Source: Paenibacillus mellifer (GTDB taxonomy: Bacteria; Bacillota; Bacilli; Paenibacillales; Paenibacillaceae). Taken from it: DNA of 64,000 nucleotides. The notes under the pieces were generated by a model. It did no database searches. It was not told the origin of the DNA and worked only from the letters and a program-made list of their open reading frames with translations. This document shows positions 1-9,521 of this stretch, piece by piece. The translations under genes and the position numbers were made by a program. Position 1 is the first letter of the stretch, and the number at the start of each line of letters is the position of its first letter. The DNA is taken from the NCBI RefSeq assembly GCF_023195895.1, contig NZ_JALPRK010000026.1, positions 1 to 64,000 of the forward strand, read 5' to 3'.

Positions 1-27
1 AGGGGTAGTCACCCCCTGCTACTCGAT

Positions 28-1110
28 TTACTTCGGTTTGGACGTCAACGCCTCCGATGAGCCGTCGATCACCGTCCGGCCAGTATCGGTAAAGGCCGGA
101 ACCGGCTCGCCGCGGGCTAACCGAAGCAATTGACCGACCAGCAACCCGCCCCAGCCCTCTTCATTCTGCGAAAGCACGGAGGTGATCTGTCCGTTGCGCA
201 AGCCTTCCTTCATTTCCGGCGTCATATGAAAAGCAACGGCATAACGGCTTAGCCCCATCGCTTTCCAGACAAGCACCGAGGCAGAGCTGGAGGTGAGATC
301 AACGGAGATGAAGGCATCGAAGTGGGGATGGGCGTCAATCATCGCCTCCAGGTCGATCAACGCTTTGCCGTCGTCGCCTTCGTTATGGCGTACTTCCAGC
401 ACTTGAATATTCGTTTTATCATGTAAGAAGTCCAGCAGCCCTTGCAGCCGATCCTGGTTCTGACTCATGGACGAAACGCCGGACGCGACGAGCACCATGC
501 CTTTATCTTTCATCCGTTTCTGGATCACGCGGCCCATTTCCGCTCCGGCCTCCACATTGTTCGTGCCGATATAAGCCGAACGCCGGCTGTCCGGAGCGTC
601 CGATTCGAAGCAAATGACGGGAATTCCAGCGTCCTCCGCCTTGTTGATCACCGGGGTCAACGCGCCAGAATCAATTGGCGAAATCGCGATGCCGTCAACT
701 TGCTGTTGAATCATCGTCTCCATCATATGGATTTGTTGCTCCACGCTCACCGCATCGGGGGCTCTGACGACAAGCCTCACGTTCTCGGGGGAGCCCGCCT
801 CTTCTGCAAGACGGGTGACCTCCTCGTAAAAAGGATGCGCCATCGGATAGATGATGCCGAAAATGTACTTTGGCGCTTGAAGTTTAGTCGAAGTGGAAGA
901 GGGAAGGACGGCTGCGGGGGCGGCAGTCGAGCCCACTTGGCTTGCATCTCCGCCTTCCGTTTCGGACACCGGAGCCCCCTGGCATCCCGTGAGCACCAGC
1001 GCCAATACCAAACCCAACGCCAGCCCCAAGGTGCGTCCGCTCACCAGCCTTCCCAACCAAGCGATCTCGATCGAGCGTTTATTCCAACGACCCTGAAACG
1101 GCATGATCAT
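28..1110 (-). CDS. Sugar-binding lipoprotein of the RbsB/LacI-like family, encoded with a two-component system
   Basis: A 360-residue periplasmic-binding-protein-fold protein. The N-terminus has a long hydrophobic stretch ending in a lipobox with the acylated cysteine at about residue 43, so it should sit on the outer face of the membrane. The mature part starts with the family-4 type pattern (IFGIIYPMAHPFYEEV) and has the typical DGIAISPID and GIPVICFESDAPD segments of sugar-binding proteins. The start is set by a GGGGGG stretch six bases before ATG 1110, and it overlaps the upstream response regulator gene by 32 bp, so the two are translationally linked. No permease follows it. By analogy with sensor-associated binding proteins, I infer that it presents a sugar to the neighbouring histidine kinase rather than feeding a transporter. 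Family is certain; the sensing role is inference. Confidence 0.85.
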   Translation of the reverse strand: MIMPFQGRWNKRSIEIAWLGRLVSGRTLGLALGLVLALVLTGCQGAPVSETEGGDASQVGSTAAPAAVLPSSTSTKLQAPKYIFGIIYPMAHPFYEEVTRLAEEAGSPENVRLVVRAPDAVSVEQQIHMMETMIQQQVDGIAISPIDSGALTPVINKAEDAGIPVICFESDAPDSRRSAYIGTNNVEAGAEMGRVIQKRMKDKGMVLVASGVSSMSQNQDRLQGLLDFLHDKTNIQVLEVRHNEGDDGKALIDLEAMIDAHPHFDAFISVDLTSSSASVLVWKAMGLSRYAVAFHMTPEMKEGLRNGQITSVLSQNEEGWGGLLVGQLLRLARGEPVPAFTDTGRTVIDGSSEALTSKPK

Positions 1111-2752
1111 GCGGTTCCCCCCTTGCGACGCGAACGTTGGTCCGGGCGGGGGACATCGTGCCGTGTTTACGGAATTCGGTTGTCGTCATCCCGGTCACCC
1201 GTTTGAATAGGTTCGAGAAATAATGCGCATCGCTATAGCCGACCTGACAAGCGATTTCATACGTTTTGCATTGCGTCGACTGCAGCAGCTCCATCGCTCT
1301 GCGAATCCGTGTTTCCGTCAGAAACTCAATAAACGTTTGACCGGTTTCCTGACTGAAGATTTTGCTAAGGTGGCTTGGACTCATGCTGATATGCTCGGCG
1401 GCATGCTGCAGGGAAATGTAGCCCTTGTCATAATTGGCGGCGATATAATCCTTCACCCGATGAAGTAAATCAGCGTAACGATCGGCGGACCTGGCGCGCC
1501 ACAGCCAGAATTGTTCCACCAGGTGGGTCAAATAAGCGCAAGCCTCATCCCAGCAGCCTACCGCTTCAATCCGCCCCTGAAACGAACGAAGGCTTTGACC
1601 CGAATCCCCGGGTCCCCGGATGGACTCCTCGGCAATCTTGACCACCTCCAGCGTCAGGTCGTTCAAGATGTAGTAGCCGGTCAAAGAGGCATTCCAATCC
1701 ACGGACTGAAGGACGGCAGCGAATTCAGGGATAAAGGACGACAGGTGCCGGGAGGTTCCGATCTTGAGAAAGCGAACGAAGGCCTGCCGGTCCAGCAAAA
1801 TACTATGCTGAATGGAGCTGCGCGTCACCTCCAGCAGGTTTTGCCGGTTTTGCCGCGTAAGGCGCTGCCAATATAGCGATTCCTCGGCTTCAAGGAAAGA
1901 AAGGTGGATGCCCTGGATGCGCTCATGCCCCGAACCGAGTCCAAGGAATAGCGGGAAGCGACAGGTCGGCTCTTCGAAGAGGGCCAGTATGCGCCGGAAG
2001 GGCTCCAGTGTCTGCTTGAGCGCCCCCTCCGTATCCCCTTTGACGATATAGACCTGCTTTGTTCGGCTGGCCGGGTACTGCAGCATTTGGCCGTGGTCAC
2101 AGGCCTTCTGAATGTACTCTAGTACAGTGTTCCATTCCGGACAGCCCGCGGCCTCGAATTCTACGTTCGAAGGCTCCGCCGGACGCAGATCGACGATCGC
2201 TGCGGCATACCAGCGGGCGACCAGCGAAACCGACAAGGTTTCGGCCGTTTGAATCGCTTCAGGCGCCGATAACAGACCTCCGCATAAATCGCTTAACAGC
2301 TTATGCCGTGAATTCCCGGCTTTCTCCAGCTCACGCCGCATCAAGCCCTCGAGCTGCTCCTTCTCGCTTCGCTCCCTATCGATCTTGTGGCTTACCCCGT
2401 GAAGCAGCTCCACCAGATCCGAGGCGCTGATCGGCTTCAGACAATACTCCTCAACGCCAAGGCTAAGCGCTTTTCTCGCATAATCGAATTCCCCGTGACC
2501 GCTCAAGATAATGATCTTGATCTGAGGAAATTTGGCGCGCACCACATGGCATAACTCCAGGCCGTTCATGAACGGCATTTTGATATCGGTGATCAAGATA
2601 TCGGGCTGCAACTGCTCGATCATCGGCAAAGCCATCTCTCCGTCGGAAGCGTCGCCGAGATAATCGAACCCTTCCCGTTCCCACGGAATGCAATCCCGTA
2701 TGTTCTCCCTGACGAGAATCTCATCATCGACGAGCAGCACTTTCTTCATCAT
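1079..2752 (-). CDS. YesN-type response regulator with AraC-family DNA-binding domain
   Basis: A 557-residue regulator. The receiver domain (about residues 3-125) has the acidic pair DD at 9-10 and phosphoacceptor D56 in the ILITDIKMP motif. A long linker follows, then a C-terminal AraC-type double helix-turn-helix (last 100 residues or so, with ISLQHAAEHISMSPSHLSKIF and the second helix-turn-helix around EIACQVGYSDAHYFSNLFKR). GAGGA lies seven bases before ATG 2752. The gene starts three bases after the kinase stop codon and overlaps the following binding-protein gene. It probably activates the divergent sugar importer whose promoter lies near 4750, as YesN-type regulators usually control an adjacent transporter; that target is inferred from position only. 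Confidence 0.92.
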   Translation of the reverse strand: MMKKVLLVDDEILVRENIRDCIPWEREGFDYLGDASDGEMALPMIEQLQPDILITDIKMPFMNGLELCHVVRAKFPQIKIIILSGHGEFDYARKALSLGVEEYCLKPISASDLVELLHGVSHKIDRERSEKEQLEGLMRRELEKAGNSRHKLLSDLCGGLLSAPEAIQTAETLSVSLVARWYAAAIVDLRPAEPSNVEFEAAGCPEWNTVLEYIQKACDHGQMLQYPASRTKQVYIVKGDTEGALKQTLEPFRRILALFEEPTCRFPLFLGLGSGHERIQGIHLSFLEAEESLYWQRLTRQNRQNLLEVTRSSIQHSILLDRQAFVRFLKIGTSRHLSSFIPEFAAVLQSVDWNASLTGYYILNDLTLEVVKIAEESIRGPGDSGQSLRSFQGRIEAVGCWDEACAYLTHLVEQFWLWRARSADRYADLLHRVKDYIAANYDKGYISLQHAAEHISMSPSHLSKIFSQETGQTFIEFLTETRIRRAMELLQSTQCKTYEIACQVGYSDAHYFSNLFKRVTGMTTTEFRKHGTMSPARTNVRVARGEPHDHAVSGSLE

Positions 2753-2755
2753 CGG

Positions 2756-4555
2756 TCATTCCTCTTTTCCCCTTGGAATGGATATCGTTACCGTAGTACC
2801 TTCTCCGGCCGCACTGTCAATCTGGACCCCATAGGATTCTCCGTAAAATAACTTGATCCGCTGGTGAACGTTATGCAGGCCAAAGCCGCCCGATACTTCT
2901 TCGCCGGTTTCCACGGGCAGGCGTCCGTTCAGCAAATCGCGGCGCAGCCGTTCGAGTTTATCGGGAGGCATTCCGCATCCGTTGTCCCGTACGGTTAACT
3001 GAAGTTCGCGCTCCCCGGATTCCTGAGCAGATACCGTGATCATTCCTTTGCCCCGCTTATTTTTGATGCCGTGATACAGCGCGTTTTCGACGATCGGTTG
3101 AAGCGTCATTTTGAGAACAGAACAGGGGAGAAGATGCGGCTCCACCTCGATCCGGTACTCCAAAATATCGCGATACCTCATCTGCTGGATGATCAGGTAG
3201 CTGTGGACGTGCTCGATCTCCTTCTCCAGGGGGATCCAGTCGCGTCCGCGATTTAAGCTGATGCGAAACAGCCGGGAGAGCGATTGCACCAACGTGATGA
3301 CCCGGTCGTTCTTGCCCGCCTCCGCCATCCACAAGATCGAATCGAGCGTATTGTACAGGAAGTGAGGGTTGATTTGGGCTTGTAAGGCACGCAATTCCGC
3401 CTTTTTGATTTCTTCCTGTTCCCGGATGCTTTGCTCGAGCAGAGCCTTGATTTTCCCCAGCATAATGTTATAGCTGCGCCCCAACTCAGCGACTTCATCG
3501 TTGCCTGCAGGCGTGACCTTCGACTCCAGAAAGCCGGAGGCTGCCAGCTTCATCTTGTTCTTCAACAGCTTGAGCGGACGCGTGAGCCGGGAGGAGATGA
3601 AGAAGTGCAATGACACGGCAAAGAAGAGACTCAGCGCTACGCTGACAATGATTAACTGCCGAATCGAATCGGCCTCTTTGACGATTTCGCGTAATTGGAC
3701 CTGGCCGATGATTTTCCAGCCTGCCGCTTGCGGGGAGGAGGCGAAAATAAACTTCGGCCCTCCGCCCGATTTATCGACATAGCTGCTCAAAGCGCCGGTG
3801 GCCATTCGGGCCAGAATGTCCCGTTCCGGCAGGACTTGATCCGGGACGAGCCCGGTGGGCATGAAGATCGGACGTCCGCTGGCGTCGACGATATAGAAGA
3901 ACCCGGTTTCGCCCACCTTGACCTCGTCGCAGAACCGGCTGACCGCCGAAGCATCCACATCGATGACAATGAAGCCGATCGTTTCATGCGTAATTCGCTG
4001 TTTGACGGCGGCCATGATCGAAATGGCGGGCTTCTCCTGAAGTCCGTCGGGATGGTCCAACATCAGGGCGTCAAGCGGAGGGACGGTGAGCACGACATCG
4101 GGATTGTCGATTAAATAGGCGAAATGGGGATTCCGCAGCGGGTTTTTATCCAGCACAAATACACCACGCCGCTCGCTGATACCCCTCCCGTACAGGTTGA
4201 TCATGGTGATATTCAGGACACTTTCATATTTGTAGGTTTGACGGTAGGAGTCGATCGTCCGCAGGATCTCTTTGGCATCCTCATAGGTGTCGTTTTGCGA
4301 GTAGAGAAAATGCAGCACCTGCGAGTGGTTGCCGAGTTCAAGCAATTTGCTGCTGTCGGTGAACAACGTTCCCAGGCTTCGCGCCAGTTGATCTGCCGTG
4401 AGCACTGCGCTGGCTTTGCTGTTCTCGTAGACCGTGTTGTAAGACTTCTGATAAGCGACCAACCCGATGGTGATGAGCGGAATGACCGTCAGGAACAGGA
4501 ACATCAGGAGGAGCTTCGCGCGCAGGCTGGAGGAGATCCAATTGATCAGCTTCAT
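2756..4555 (-). CDS. YesM-type sensor histidine kinase
   Basis: About 599 residues from ATG 4555. An upstream in-frame ATG at 4627 would add 24 residues, but the 4555 start places the first membrane helix right after the basic N-terminus (MKLINWISSSLRAK). The order is TM1 (about 14-36), extracellular dCache-like sensor (about 40-290), TM2 (about 300), HAMP, the His_kinase domain with ALQAQINPHFLYN (phosphoacceptor H398), and a HATPase_c domain with NALYHGIKNK and GCGMP. This is a LytS/YesM-class kinase paired with the regulator three bases downstream. With the binding lipoprotein at the end of the operon it forms a three-part sugar-sensing unit divergent from the importer. Confidence 0.92.
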   Translation of the reverse strand: MKLINWISSSLRAKLLLMFLFLTVIPLITIGLVAYQKSYNTVYENSKASAVLTADQLARSLGTLFTDSSKLLELGNHSQVLHFLYSQNDTYEDAKEILRTIDSYRQTYKYESVLNITMINLYGRGISERRGVFVLDKNPLRNPHFAYLIDNPDVVLTVPPLDALMLDHPDGLQEKPAISIMAAVKQRITHETIGFIVIDVDASAVSRFCDEVKVGETGFFYIVDASGRPIFMPTGLVPDQVLPERDILARMATGALSSYVDKSGGGPKFIFASSPQAAGWKIIGQVQLREIVKEADSIRQLIIVSVALSLFFAVSLHFFISSRLTRPLKLLKNKMKLAASGFLESKVTPAGNDEVAELGRSYNIMLGKIKALLEQSIREQEEIKKAELRALQAQINPHFLYNTLDSILWMAEAGKNDRVITLVQSLSRLFRISLNRGRDWIPLEKEIEHVHSYLIIQQMRYRDILEYRIEVEPHLLPCSVLKMTLQPIVENALYHGIKNKRGKGMITVSAQESGERELQLTVRDNGCGMPPDKLERLRRDLLNGRLPVETGEEVSGGFGLHNVHQRIKLFYGESYGVQIDSAAGEGTTVTISIPRGKEE

Positions 4556-4739
4556 GAGTGGCCTGCCTTTCAAGAAGGGCTCTTTTGATCCCATATTATG
4601 AAGCAACCCCCTTGAAAACGCAATCATTCATAAGAAAACAAAGGAGCACCGCAAAAAAACAAACTGGACAGGCCGCCGTGTGGAATAGAAGCGAAAGAAA
4701 ACGCAAACGTCGGCGATGAATCTCCGTATCACAGAGTTA

Positions 4740-4756
4740 TGTAAGCGTTTTATAAT
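4740..4756 (+). promoter_or_regulatory. Promoter -10 with overlapping cre-like site upstream of ytfQ
   Basis: TGTAAGCGTTTTAT at 4740-4753 resembles a CcpA catabolite-responsive element (TGNAANCGNTNNCA), although its last bases deviate. It overlaps a perfect TATAAT at 4751-4756. No good -35 hexamer lies 17 bp upstream (atcaca), which fits a promoter that needs an activator such as the divergent YesN-type regulator. Catabolite repression is inferred from the site alone. Confidence 0.5.
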
Positions 4757-4801
4757 CGGATCACGCCAGACGATGGTGACCAAAAAGGGGAGGAATTTGA
4801 A

Positions 4802-5872
4802 ATGGTTTCTTTCAAAAAATCCGGACTGATTGTTGCGACATCCTTGTTGCTGCTCTTTGCATCTGCATGCGGCGGCAGCGGGTCGGGCGGGAATGCCCAG
4901 GAGCCGGCGAATAACGGCGGCAAACAAGCGGAGCAATCCAATTCGGCAAGCAACACAACGACGGAAAACGCGAAGGACACAACGGCGGAGAGCAAACAGA
5001 TCGTGCTTGGATTTTCACAGGTTGGCGCGGAGAGCGGCTGGAGAACGGCGAACACGAAATCGATCCAGGATTCGGCCAAAGAGGCAGGCTTCGAACTGAA
5101 GTTCTCCGACGCCCAGCAGAAGCAAGAAAACCAGATTAAAGCCATTCGTACCTTCATCCAGCAGAAAGTGGATGTCATCGCTTTTTCGCCGGTGGTGGAG
5201 TCGGGTTGGGATACTGTGCTGAAGGAAGCGAAGGACGCCGGGATTCCGGTCATTTTGACGGACCGAGCCGTCGATTCTCCGGATGATTCGCTGTACAAGA
5301 CGTTCATCGGTTCCGACTTCGTGGAGGAGGGACGCCGGGCCGGACAATGGCTGGTGGATCAATTCAAAGATTCGACCGAGGAAATCAACATCGTGGAACT
5401 GCAGGGAACGACCGGTTCCGCGCCGGCGATTGACCGCCAGAAGGGTTTTGCAGAAGTGATTGCATCGAATCCCAATCTGAAGGTGATCGCCTCGCAGACG
5501 GGGGACTTTACCCGGGCGAAGGGGAAAGAGGTCATGCAGTCCTTCCTGAAGGCGAATAAGAAGATCGATGTGCTCTACGCCCACAACGACGACATGGGAC
5601 TAGGAGCCATCCAAGCGATTGAAGCGGCCGGATTGAAGCCGGGCGAAGATATCCTCATTATCACGGTGGACGGGGTTAAGGACGGGTTCGTTGCGGCCAG
5701 TGAAGGTAAGATCAATTTTATCGTGGAATGTAATCCTCTGCTCGGACCTCAGCTGATGCAAGCCGTTCAGGATGTCGTTGACGGTAAGGAGATCGAAAAG
5801 CGGATCGTGACCGAAGAAGGCGTGTTTACGTCCGAAGATGCCAAGCGTGAGCTGCCTAACCGGAAATATTAA
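4802..5872 (+). CDS. ytfQ: YtfQ-like galactofuranose/sugar-binding lipoprotein
   Basis: A 356-residue extracellular binding protein with signal peptide and lipobox (cysteine 23), then an Asn/Glu/Thr-rich linker before the core. The core opens with IVLGFSQVGAESGWRTANT and contains AIRTFIQQKVDVIAFSPVVESGW, a pattern shared with Escherichia coli YtfQ, the galactofuranose-binding protein. A strong AAAGGGGAGG precedes ATG 4802. It is the first gene of the ytfQ-ytfR-ytfT-yjfF importer operon. A close paralogue lies at 9522-10589. The substrate is most likely a furanose sugar, but binding specificity cannot be read with certainty. Confidence 0.88.
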   Translation: MVSFKKSGLIVATSLLLLFASACGGSGSGGNAQEPANNGGKQAEQSNSASNTTTENAKDTTAESKQIVLGFSQVGAESGWRTANTKSIQDSAKEAGFELKFSDAQQKQENQIKAIRTFIQQKVDVIAFSPVVESGWDTVLKEAKDAGIPVILTDRAVDSPDDSLYKTFIGSDFVEEGRRAGQWLVDQFKDSTEEINIVELQGTTGSAPAIDRQKGFAEVIASNPNLKVIASQTGDFTRAKGKEVMQSFLKANKKIDVLYAHNDDMGLGAIQAIEAAGLKPGEDILIITVDGVKDGFVAASEGKINFIVECNPLLGPQLMQAVQDVVDGKEIEKRIVTEEGVFTSEDAKRELPNRKY

Positions 5873-5895
5873 GCGAGATGAAGGATATGGAATCT

Positions 5896-7407
5896 ATGGA
5901 ACCGATTCTGCACATGTCGGGGATCCATAAAACGTTTCCCGGCGTAAAAGCACTGAAAAATGTGAATTTTCGGCTGTTTCCCGGTGAGGTGCATGCGTTG
6001 ATGGGCGAGAACGGCGCCGGCAAATCGACCTTGATCAAGGTGTTGACCGGGGTTTACGCCGCGGATCAAGGCCTTGTGGAGATGGCAGGGGCGCCGATCA
6101 GGGTGCATAGTCCGCAGGAGGCGCAGCTTGCCGGCATCAGCACGGTTTATCAGGAGATCAATTTATGCCCGAACTTGTCTGTCGCGGAAAATATTTATAT
6201 CGGCCACGAGCCTTACCGGTTCGGCCGGGTTCGTTGGAAGGAGATGAACCGGAACGCGGAGCGTCTGCTGAAGGAGAGGCTGCATCTGGACATTGACGTG
6301 ACCCGTCCGCTCGAATCTTATTCGGTCGCGGTTCAGCAGTTGATTGCCATAGCGCGGGCGCTTAGCATTTCCGCCAAAGTGCTGATCCTGGATGAACCAA
6401 CCTCCAGCCTGGATCAGAGCGAGGTCCGACAATTATTTGCGATTATGCGGAAGCTGAAGGAGCAAGGGCTGGCGATCTTGTTCGTCACGCATTTTCTGGA
6501 TCAGGTTTACGAAATCTCCGATCGCATTACGATCCTTCGCGGCGGGGAGTTCATGGGAGAATACCTCGTGAATGAGCTTCCGCGGATTGAGCTGGTGTCG
6601 AAGATGATCGGCAAAGAACTGGAGATGCTGGAGGAATTCCCTAGTTCGGCGGAGGCCAGCGGCAGGCCGGCGGGTCAATTACTGCTGAACGCGGCGGGAT
6701 TGGGTAAGCAAGGGTCGATCGAGCCCTTTGATTTGCAAATTCACCAGGGGGAGATTGTCGGATTGGCCGGCTTGCTTGGTTCCGGCCGGACTGAACTGGC
6801 CCGTCTCCTCTTCGGGGCCGACCGGCACGATCAGGGAAGCCTCCAAATGGCCGGCAGTGGAGGGAGTATTCACTCCCCCCGTCAGGCCATTGACGAAGGT
6901 ATCGCCTTTTGCTCCGAGAATCGGAAGAAGGAAGGCATAATTGACGATTTGACAGTCCGGGAAAATATCGTATTGGCGCTTCAGGCGGCGAAGGGCTGGT
7001 TCCGCGCGATTCCGCGCAAATGCCAGGAGGAAATCGCGGAGGAGTATATCCGCCTCTTGAATATTCATCCATCTGATTCGGAGCAATTGATCCGTAACCT
7101 GAGCGGCGGCAACCAGCAGAAGGTTCTGCTGGCCCGGTGGCTGGTGACCGAGCCCAAGCTGCTCATTCTGGATGAGCCAACCCGCGGGATCGACATCGGC
7201 GCCAAGACGGAAATTCAGAAGCTGGTATTGACGCTGGCGGAGAAGGGGATGAGCGTATTGTTCATCTCCTCTGAGCTGGAGGAGGTGCTGCGCGTGAGCG
7301 ATCGGATTGCCGTGCTCCGCGATCGCCGCAAGGTGAAGGAAATGAGCGGTGCCGAAATGAATCAGCAACAGGTGATGCAGGCGATCGCCGGAGGGGAGAA
7401 GGGATGA
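5896..7407 (+). CDS. ytfR: Sugar ABC importer ATP-binding protein, YtfR/RbsA type (two ATPase halves)
   Basis: A cytoplasmic ATPase of about 503 residues with two tandem ABC domains. The N-terminal half has a complete Walker A (GENGAGKST, residues 37-45) and LILDEPTSSLD Walker B. The C-terminal half has the degenerate GLLGSGRTE in place of Walker A but keeps LSGGNQQK and LLILDEPTRGID, the standard layout of RbsA-type proteins. I prefer ATG 5896 because AAGGA lies ten bases upstream; ATG 5878 is in frame but has no ribosome site. Its stop overlaps the permease start by four bases (ATGA), indicating coupling. It energises the two permeases that follow. Confidence 0.92.
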   Translation: MEPILHMSGIHKTFPGVKALKNVNFRLFPGEVHALMGENGAGKSTLIKVLTGVYAADQGLVEMAGAPIRVHSPQEAQLAGISTVYQEINLCPNLSVAENIYIGHEPYRFGRVRWKEMNRNAERLLKERLHLDIDVTRPLESYSVAVQQLIAIARALSISAKVLILDEPTSSLDQSEVRQLFAIMRKLKEQGLAILFVTHFLDQVYEISDRITILRGGEFMGEYLVNELPRIELVSKMIGKELEMLEEFPSSAEASGRPAGQLLLNAAGLGKQGSIEPFDLQIHQGEIVGLAGLLGSGRTELARLLFGADRHDQGSLQMAGSGGSIHSPRQAIDEGIAFCSENRKKEGIIDDLTVRENIVLALQAAKGWFRAIPRKCQEEIAEEYIRLLNIHPSDSEQLIRNLSGGNQQKVLLARWLVTEPKLLILDEPTRGIDIGAKTEIQKLVLTLAEKGMSVLFISSELEEVLRVSDRIAVLRDRRKVKEMSGAEMNQQQVMQAIAGGEKG

Positions 7408-8435
7408 GAAAACATCGTTTGGTATGGCCTTTGCTCGTGCTCGCCTTGTTGCTCTTGTTCAACTTGATCTATTCGCCGGACTTCTTCTCGATCAAAGTGC
7501 GGGACGGTCATCTGTACGGCAGTGTAATCGACATCCTGAATTTTGGCTCTCCGCTGATTCTCGTGGCGATTGGTATGACGCTGGTGATCGCAACCGGAGG
7601 CATCGACCTGTCGGTCGGCTCGGTCGTAGCCATTGCGGGAGCGATGGCCTGCTTGCAGATTAGCCGGGCATCTGACCCGAATAGCTTGATTTCCGTACTG
7701 TCCGCCGTCGGCCTCGCGCTGGTTCTGTCCGCCGCGCTGGGCCTCTGGAACGGATTTCTGGTCTCCCGGATCGGCATCCAGCCGATCATTGCCACCTTGG
7801 TCCTGATGGTGGCTGGGCGAGGGATTGCGCAGTTGATTACGAACGGGCAAATCATCACGGTACAGAGCTCGAAGTATCAGTATCTGGGGGCAGGATTTTG
7901 GTTATCTCTGCCGTTTTCGATCTTTGTGGTTGCAGCCGTATTTGCGATTGCCTCCTTGTTGACCCGCAAAACCGCGCTGGGGCTGTTTATCGAGGCGGTC
8001 GGGTGTAAGCCCACAGCCAGCCGGTTAGCGGGTGTCCGGTCACGGACGGTGACCTTGGCTGTGTATTCATTCTGCGGCTTATGCGCGGGGATGGCGGGTT
8101 TGCTGCTCAGCTCCAACGTTTCGAGCGCGGACGGCAACAATGCCGGGCAATGGTACGAGCTGGACGCGATTTTAGCTGTGGTCGTCGGCGGGACCTCTTT
8201 AAATGGGGGCCGATTCCATTTAGCGGGGACGCTGGTGGGGGCGCTCATTATTCAGACGCTGACGACAACGATTTACATGGTGGGCGTACCGCCAGAGATC
8301 ACGCTGGTCGTCAAGGCGGTTGTCGTTCTTGCGGTTTGTTTGATCCAATCCGATCAATTCCGGGCCGCCCTGGGCGGGAAACGGAAACCAGGAACGCCGG
8401 CTGCGGCGAAATCGGGGGTGAAGCCGCATGCTTAA
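7404..8435 (+). CDS. ytfT: Sugar ABC importer permease, YtfT type
   Basis: A 343-residue multi-spanning inner-membrane protein of the BPD_transp_2 (RbsC-like) family. It carries the family pattern GMTLVIATGGIDLSVGSVVAI near residues 55-75 and the cytoplasmic loop GCKPTASRLAGVRSRTV that contacts the ATPase. The ATG overlaps the ytfR stop codon by four bases, and its own end overlaps the next permease by eight bases. It forms the heterodimeric channel with the yjfF product. E. coli YtfT/YjfF import galactofuranose; the same substrate is inferred from the operon and from the binding protein. Confidence 0.9.
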   Translation: MRKHRLVWPLLVLALLLLFNLIYSPDFFSIKVRDGHLYGSVIDILNFGSPLILVAIGMTLVIATGGIDLSVGSVVAIAGAMACLQISRASDPNSLISVLSAVGLALVLSAALGLWNGFLVSRIGIQPIIATLVLMVAGRGIAQLITNGQIITVQSSKYQYLGAGFWLSLPFSIFVVAAVFAIASLLTRKTALGLFIEAVGCKPTASRLAGVRSRTVTLAVYSFCGLCAGMAGLLLSSNVSSADGNNAGQWYELDAILAVVVGGTSLNGGRFHLAGTLVGALIIQTLTTTIYMVGVPPEITLVVKAVVVLAVCLIQSDQFRAALGGKRKPGTPAAAKSGVKPHA

Positions 8436-9390
8436 ACGTAATTACATTCCGTTAGGGGTAACGATCGGTTTGTTTCTGTTGATGTTCGTCGCCGGCTCGT
8501 TCCGGTATACGGGATTTTTCTCCGGGCAAGTGTTGCTCAACCTGCTGATCGATAACGCCTTTCTGCTCATTACCGCGGTCGGCATGACCTTCGTGATCGT
8601 ATCCGGCGGGATCGATTTGTCCGTCGGCTCGGTGATCGCCCTGACGACGATGGTTTCCGCGAGCTTGCTGCAGCAGGGTTGGCCGCCCGCGCTTGTGATT
8701 TTGCTCGTTCTGATCATGGGGACGATATTCGGAACGGCGATGGGGGCGGCGATCCATTATTTCAACATCCAACCGTTTATCGTGACGTTGGCAGGGATGT
8801 TCCTGGCTCGGGGCTTATGCTACGTCATCAGCATTAATACGATTACGATCGATAATGCCTTCTACACGGCGGCGGCCCAGACGAAGATCAAGCTGCCGGG
8901 CGATCAATTCGTCTCTATTAGCGTCATCATCGCTTTGGTGGTGGTCGCCCTTGGGATTTATCTGGCCCATTACACGAAATTCGGCCGTAACACGTACGCC
9001 ATCGGGGGGAGCGAGGCGTCCTCCTTGCTGATGGGGTTGCCGGTAGCCCGCACGAAATTGATGGTCTACGGCTTCAGCGGACTTTGCTCCGCGTTGGCCG
9101 GCGTTGTGTTCACGTTCTATATGCTGTCCGGCTACGGGCTCCACGCGAACGGGATGGAGCTGGACGTGATCGCCGCGGTGGTAATCGGCGGAACGCTGCT
9201 TACCGGCGGCGTCGGGTATGTTGTGGGCACTTTCTTTGGGGTCATGATCCAGGGCGTGATTCAGACGATTATTAGCTTTGAAGGGACCCTCAGCTCTTGG
9301 TGGACGCGGATCGTGATCGGCGTACTGCTCCTGCTGTTTATCTTGCTGCAGAGGCTGCTGGGCGAGCGGCGGTTAGCCGAACGAGGGTAA
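8428..9390 (+). CDS. yjfF: Sugar ABC importer permease, YjfF type
   Basis: A 320-residue BPD_transp_2 family permease, second half of the channel. It has GMTFVIVSGGIDLSVGSVIAL and the characteristic long stretch around IQPFIVTLAGMFLARGLCYVI, followed by NTYAIGGSEASSLLMGLPV. It starts inside the end of ytfT, with GGGGGTG upstream as ribosome site. It is the last gene of the importer operon and is followed 24 bases later by an intrinsic terminator, so the downstream binding-protein gene is a separate unit. Confidence 0.9.
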   Translation: MLKRNYIPLGVTIGLFLLMFVAGSFRYTGFFSGQVLLNLLIDNAFLLITAVGMTFVIVSGGIDLSVGSVIALTTMVSASLLQQGWPPALVILLVLIMGTIFGTAMGAAIHYFNIQPFIVTLAGMFLARGLCYVISINTITIDNAFYTAAAQTKIKLPGDQFVSISVIIALVVVALGIYLAHYTKFGRNTYAIGGSEASSLLMGLPVARTKLMVYGFSGLCSALAGVVFTFYMLSGYGLHANGMELDVIAAVVIGGTLLTGGVGYVVGTFFGVMIQGVIQTIISFEGTLSSWWTRIVIGVLLLLFILLQRLLGERRLAERG

Positions 9391-9414
9391 GGAAATGAAC
9401 GGGGAGGATTACGG

Positions 9415-9447
9415 AAAAAACCTGAGACGAAACGCTCAGGTTTTTTT
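9415..9447 (+). terminator. Intrinsic terminator after the ytf importer operon
   Basis: AAAACCTGAG pairs with CTCAGGTTTT around an eight-base loop (9427-9434), followed by a T run to 9447. It closes the importer operon and separates it from the second binding-protein gene. Confidence 0.9.
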
Positions 9448-9521
9448 GCTCTTTTCCGATGAAATCGCTTGTGATAAGCTTCCGGTTAATGGGAGATCAC
9501 GAAATAGGGGGAAGACGAGTT

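Noticed and set aside
1-20. Short GGGG/CCCC hairpin as terminator of the first gene
   Set aside because: The stem is only four bases and any T run would lie outside the window, so it cannot be judged.
442-1206. 254-codon frame antisense to the binding-protein and regulator genes
   Set aside because: His/Arg-rich shadow of the real minus-strand genes, without a ribosome site; the minus-strand products have clear families.
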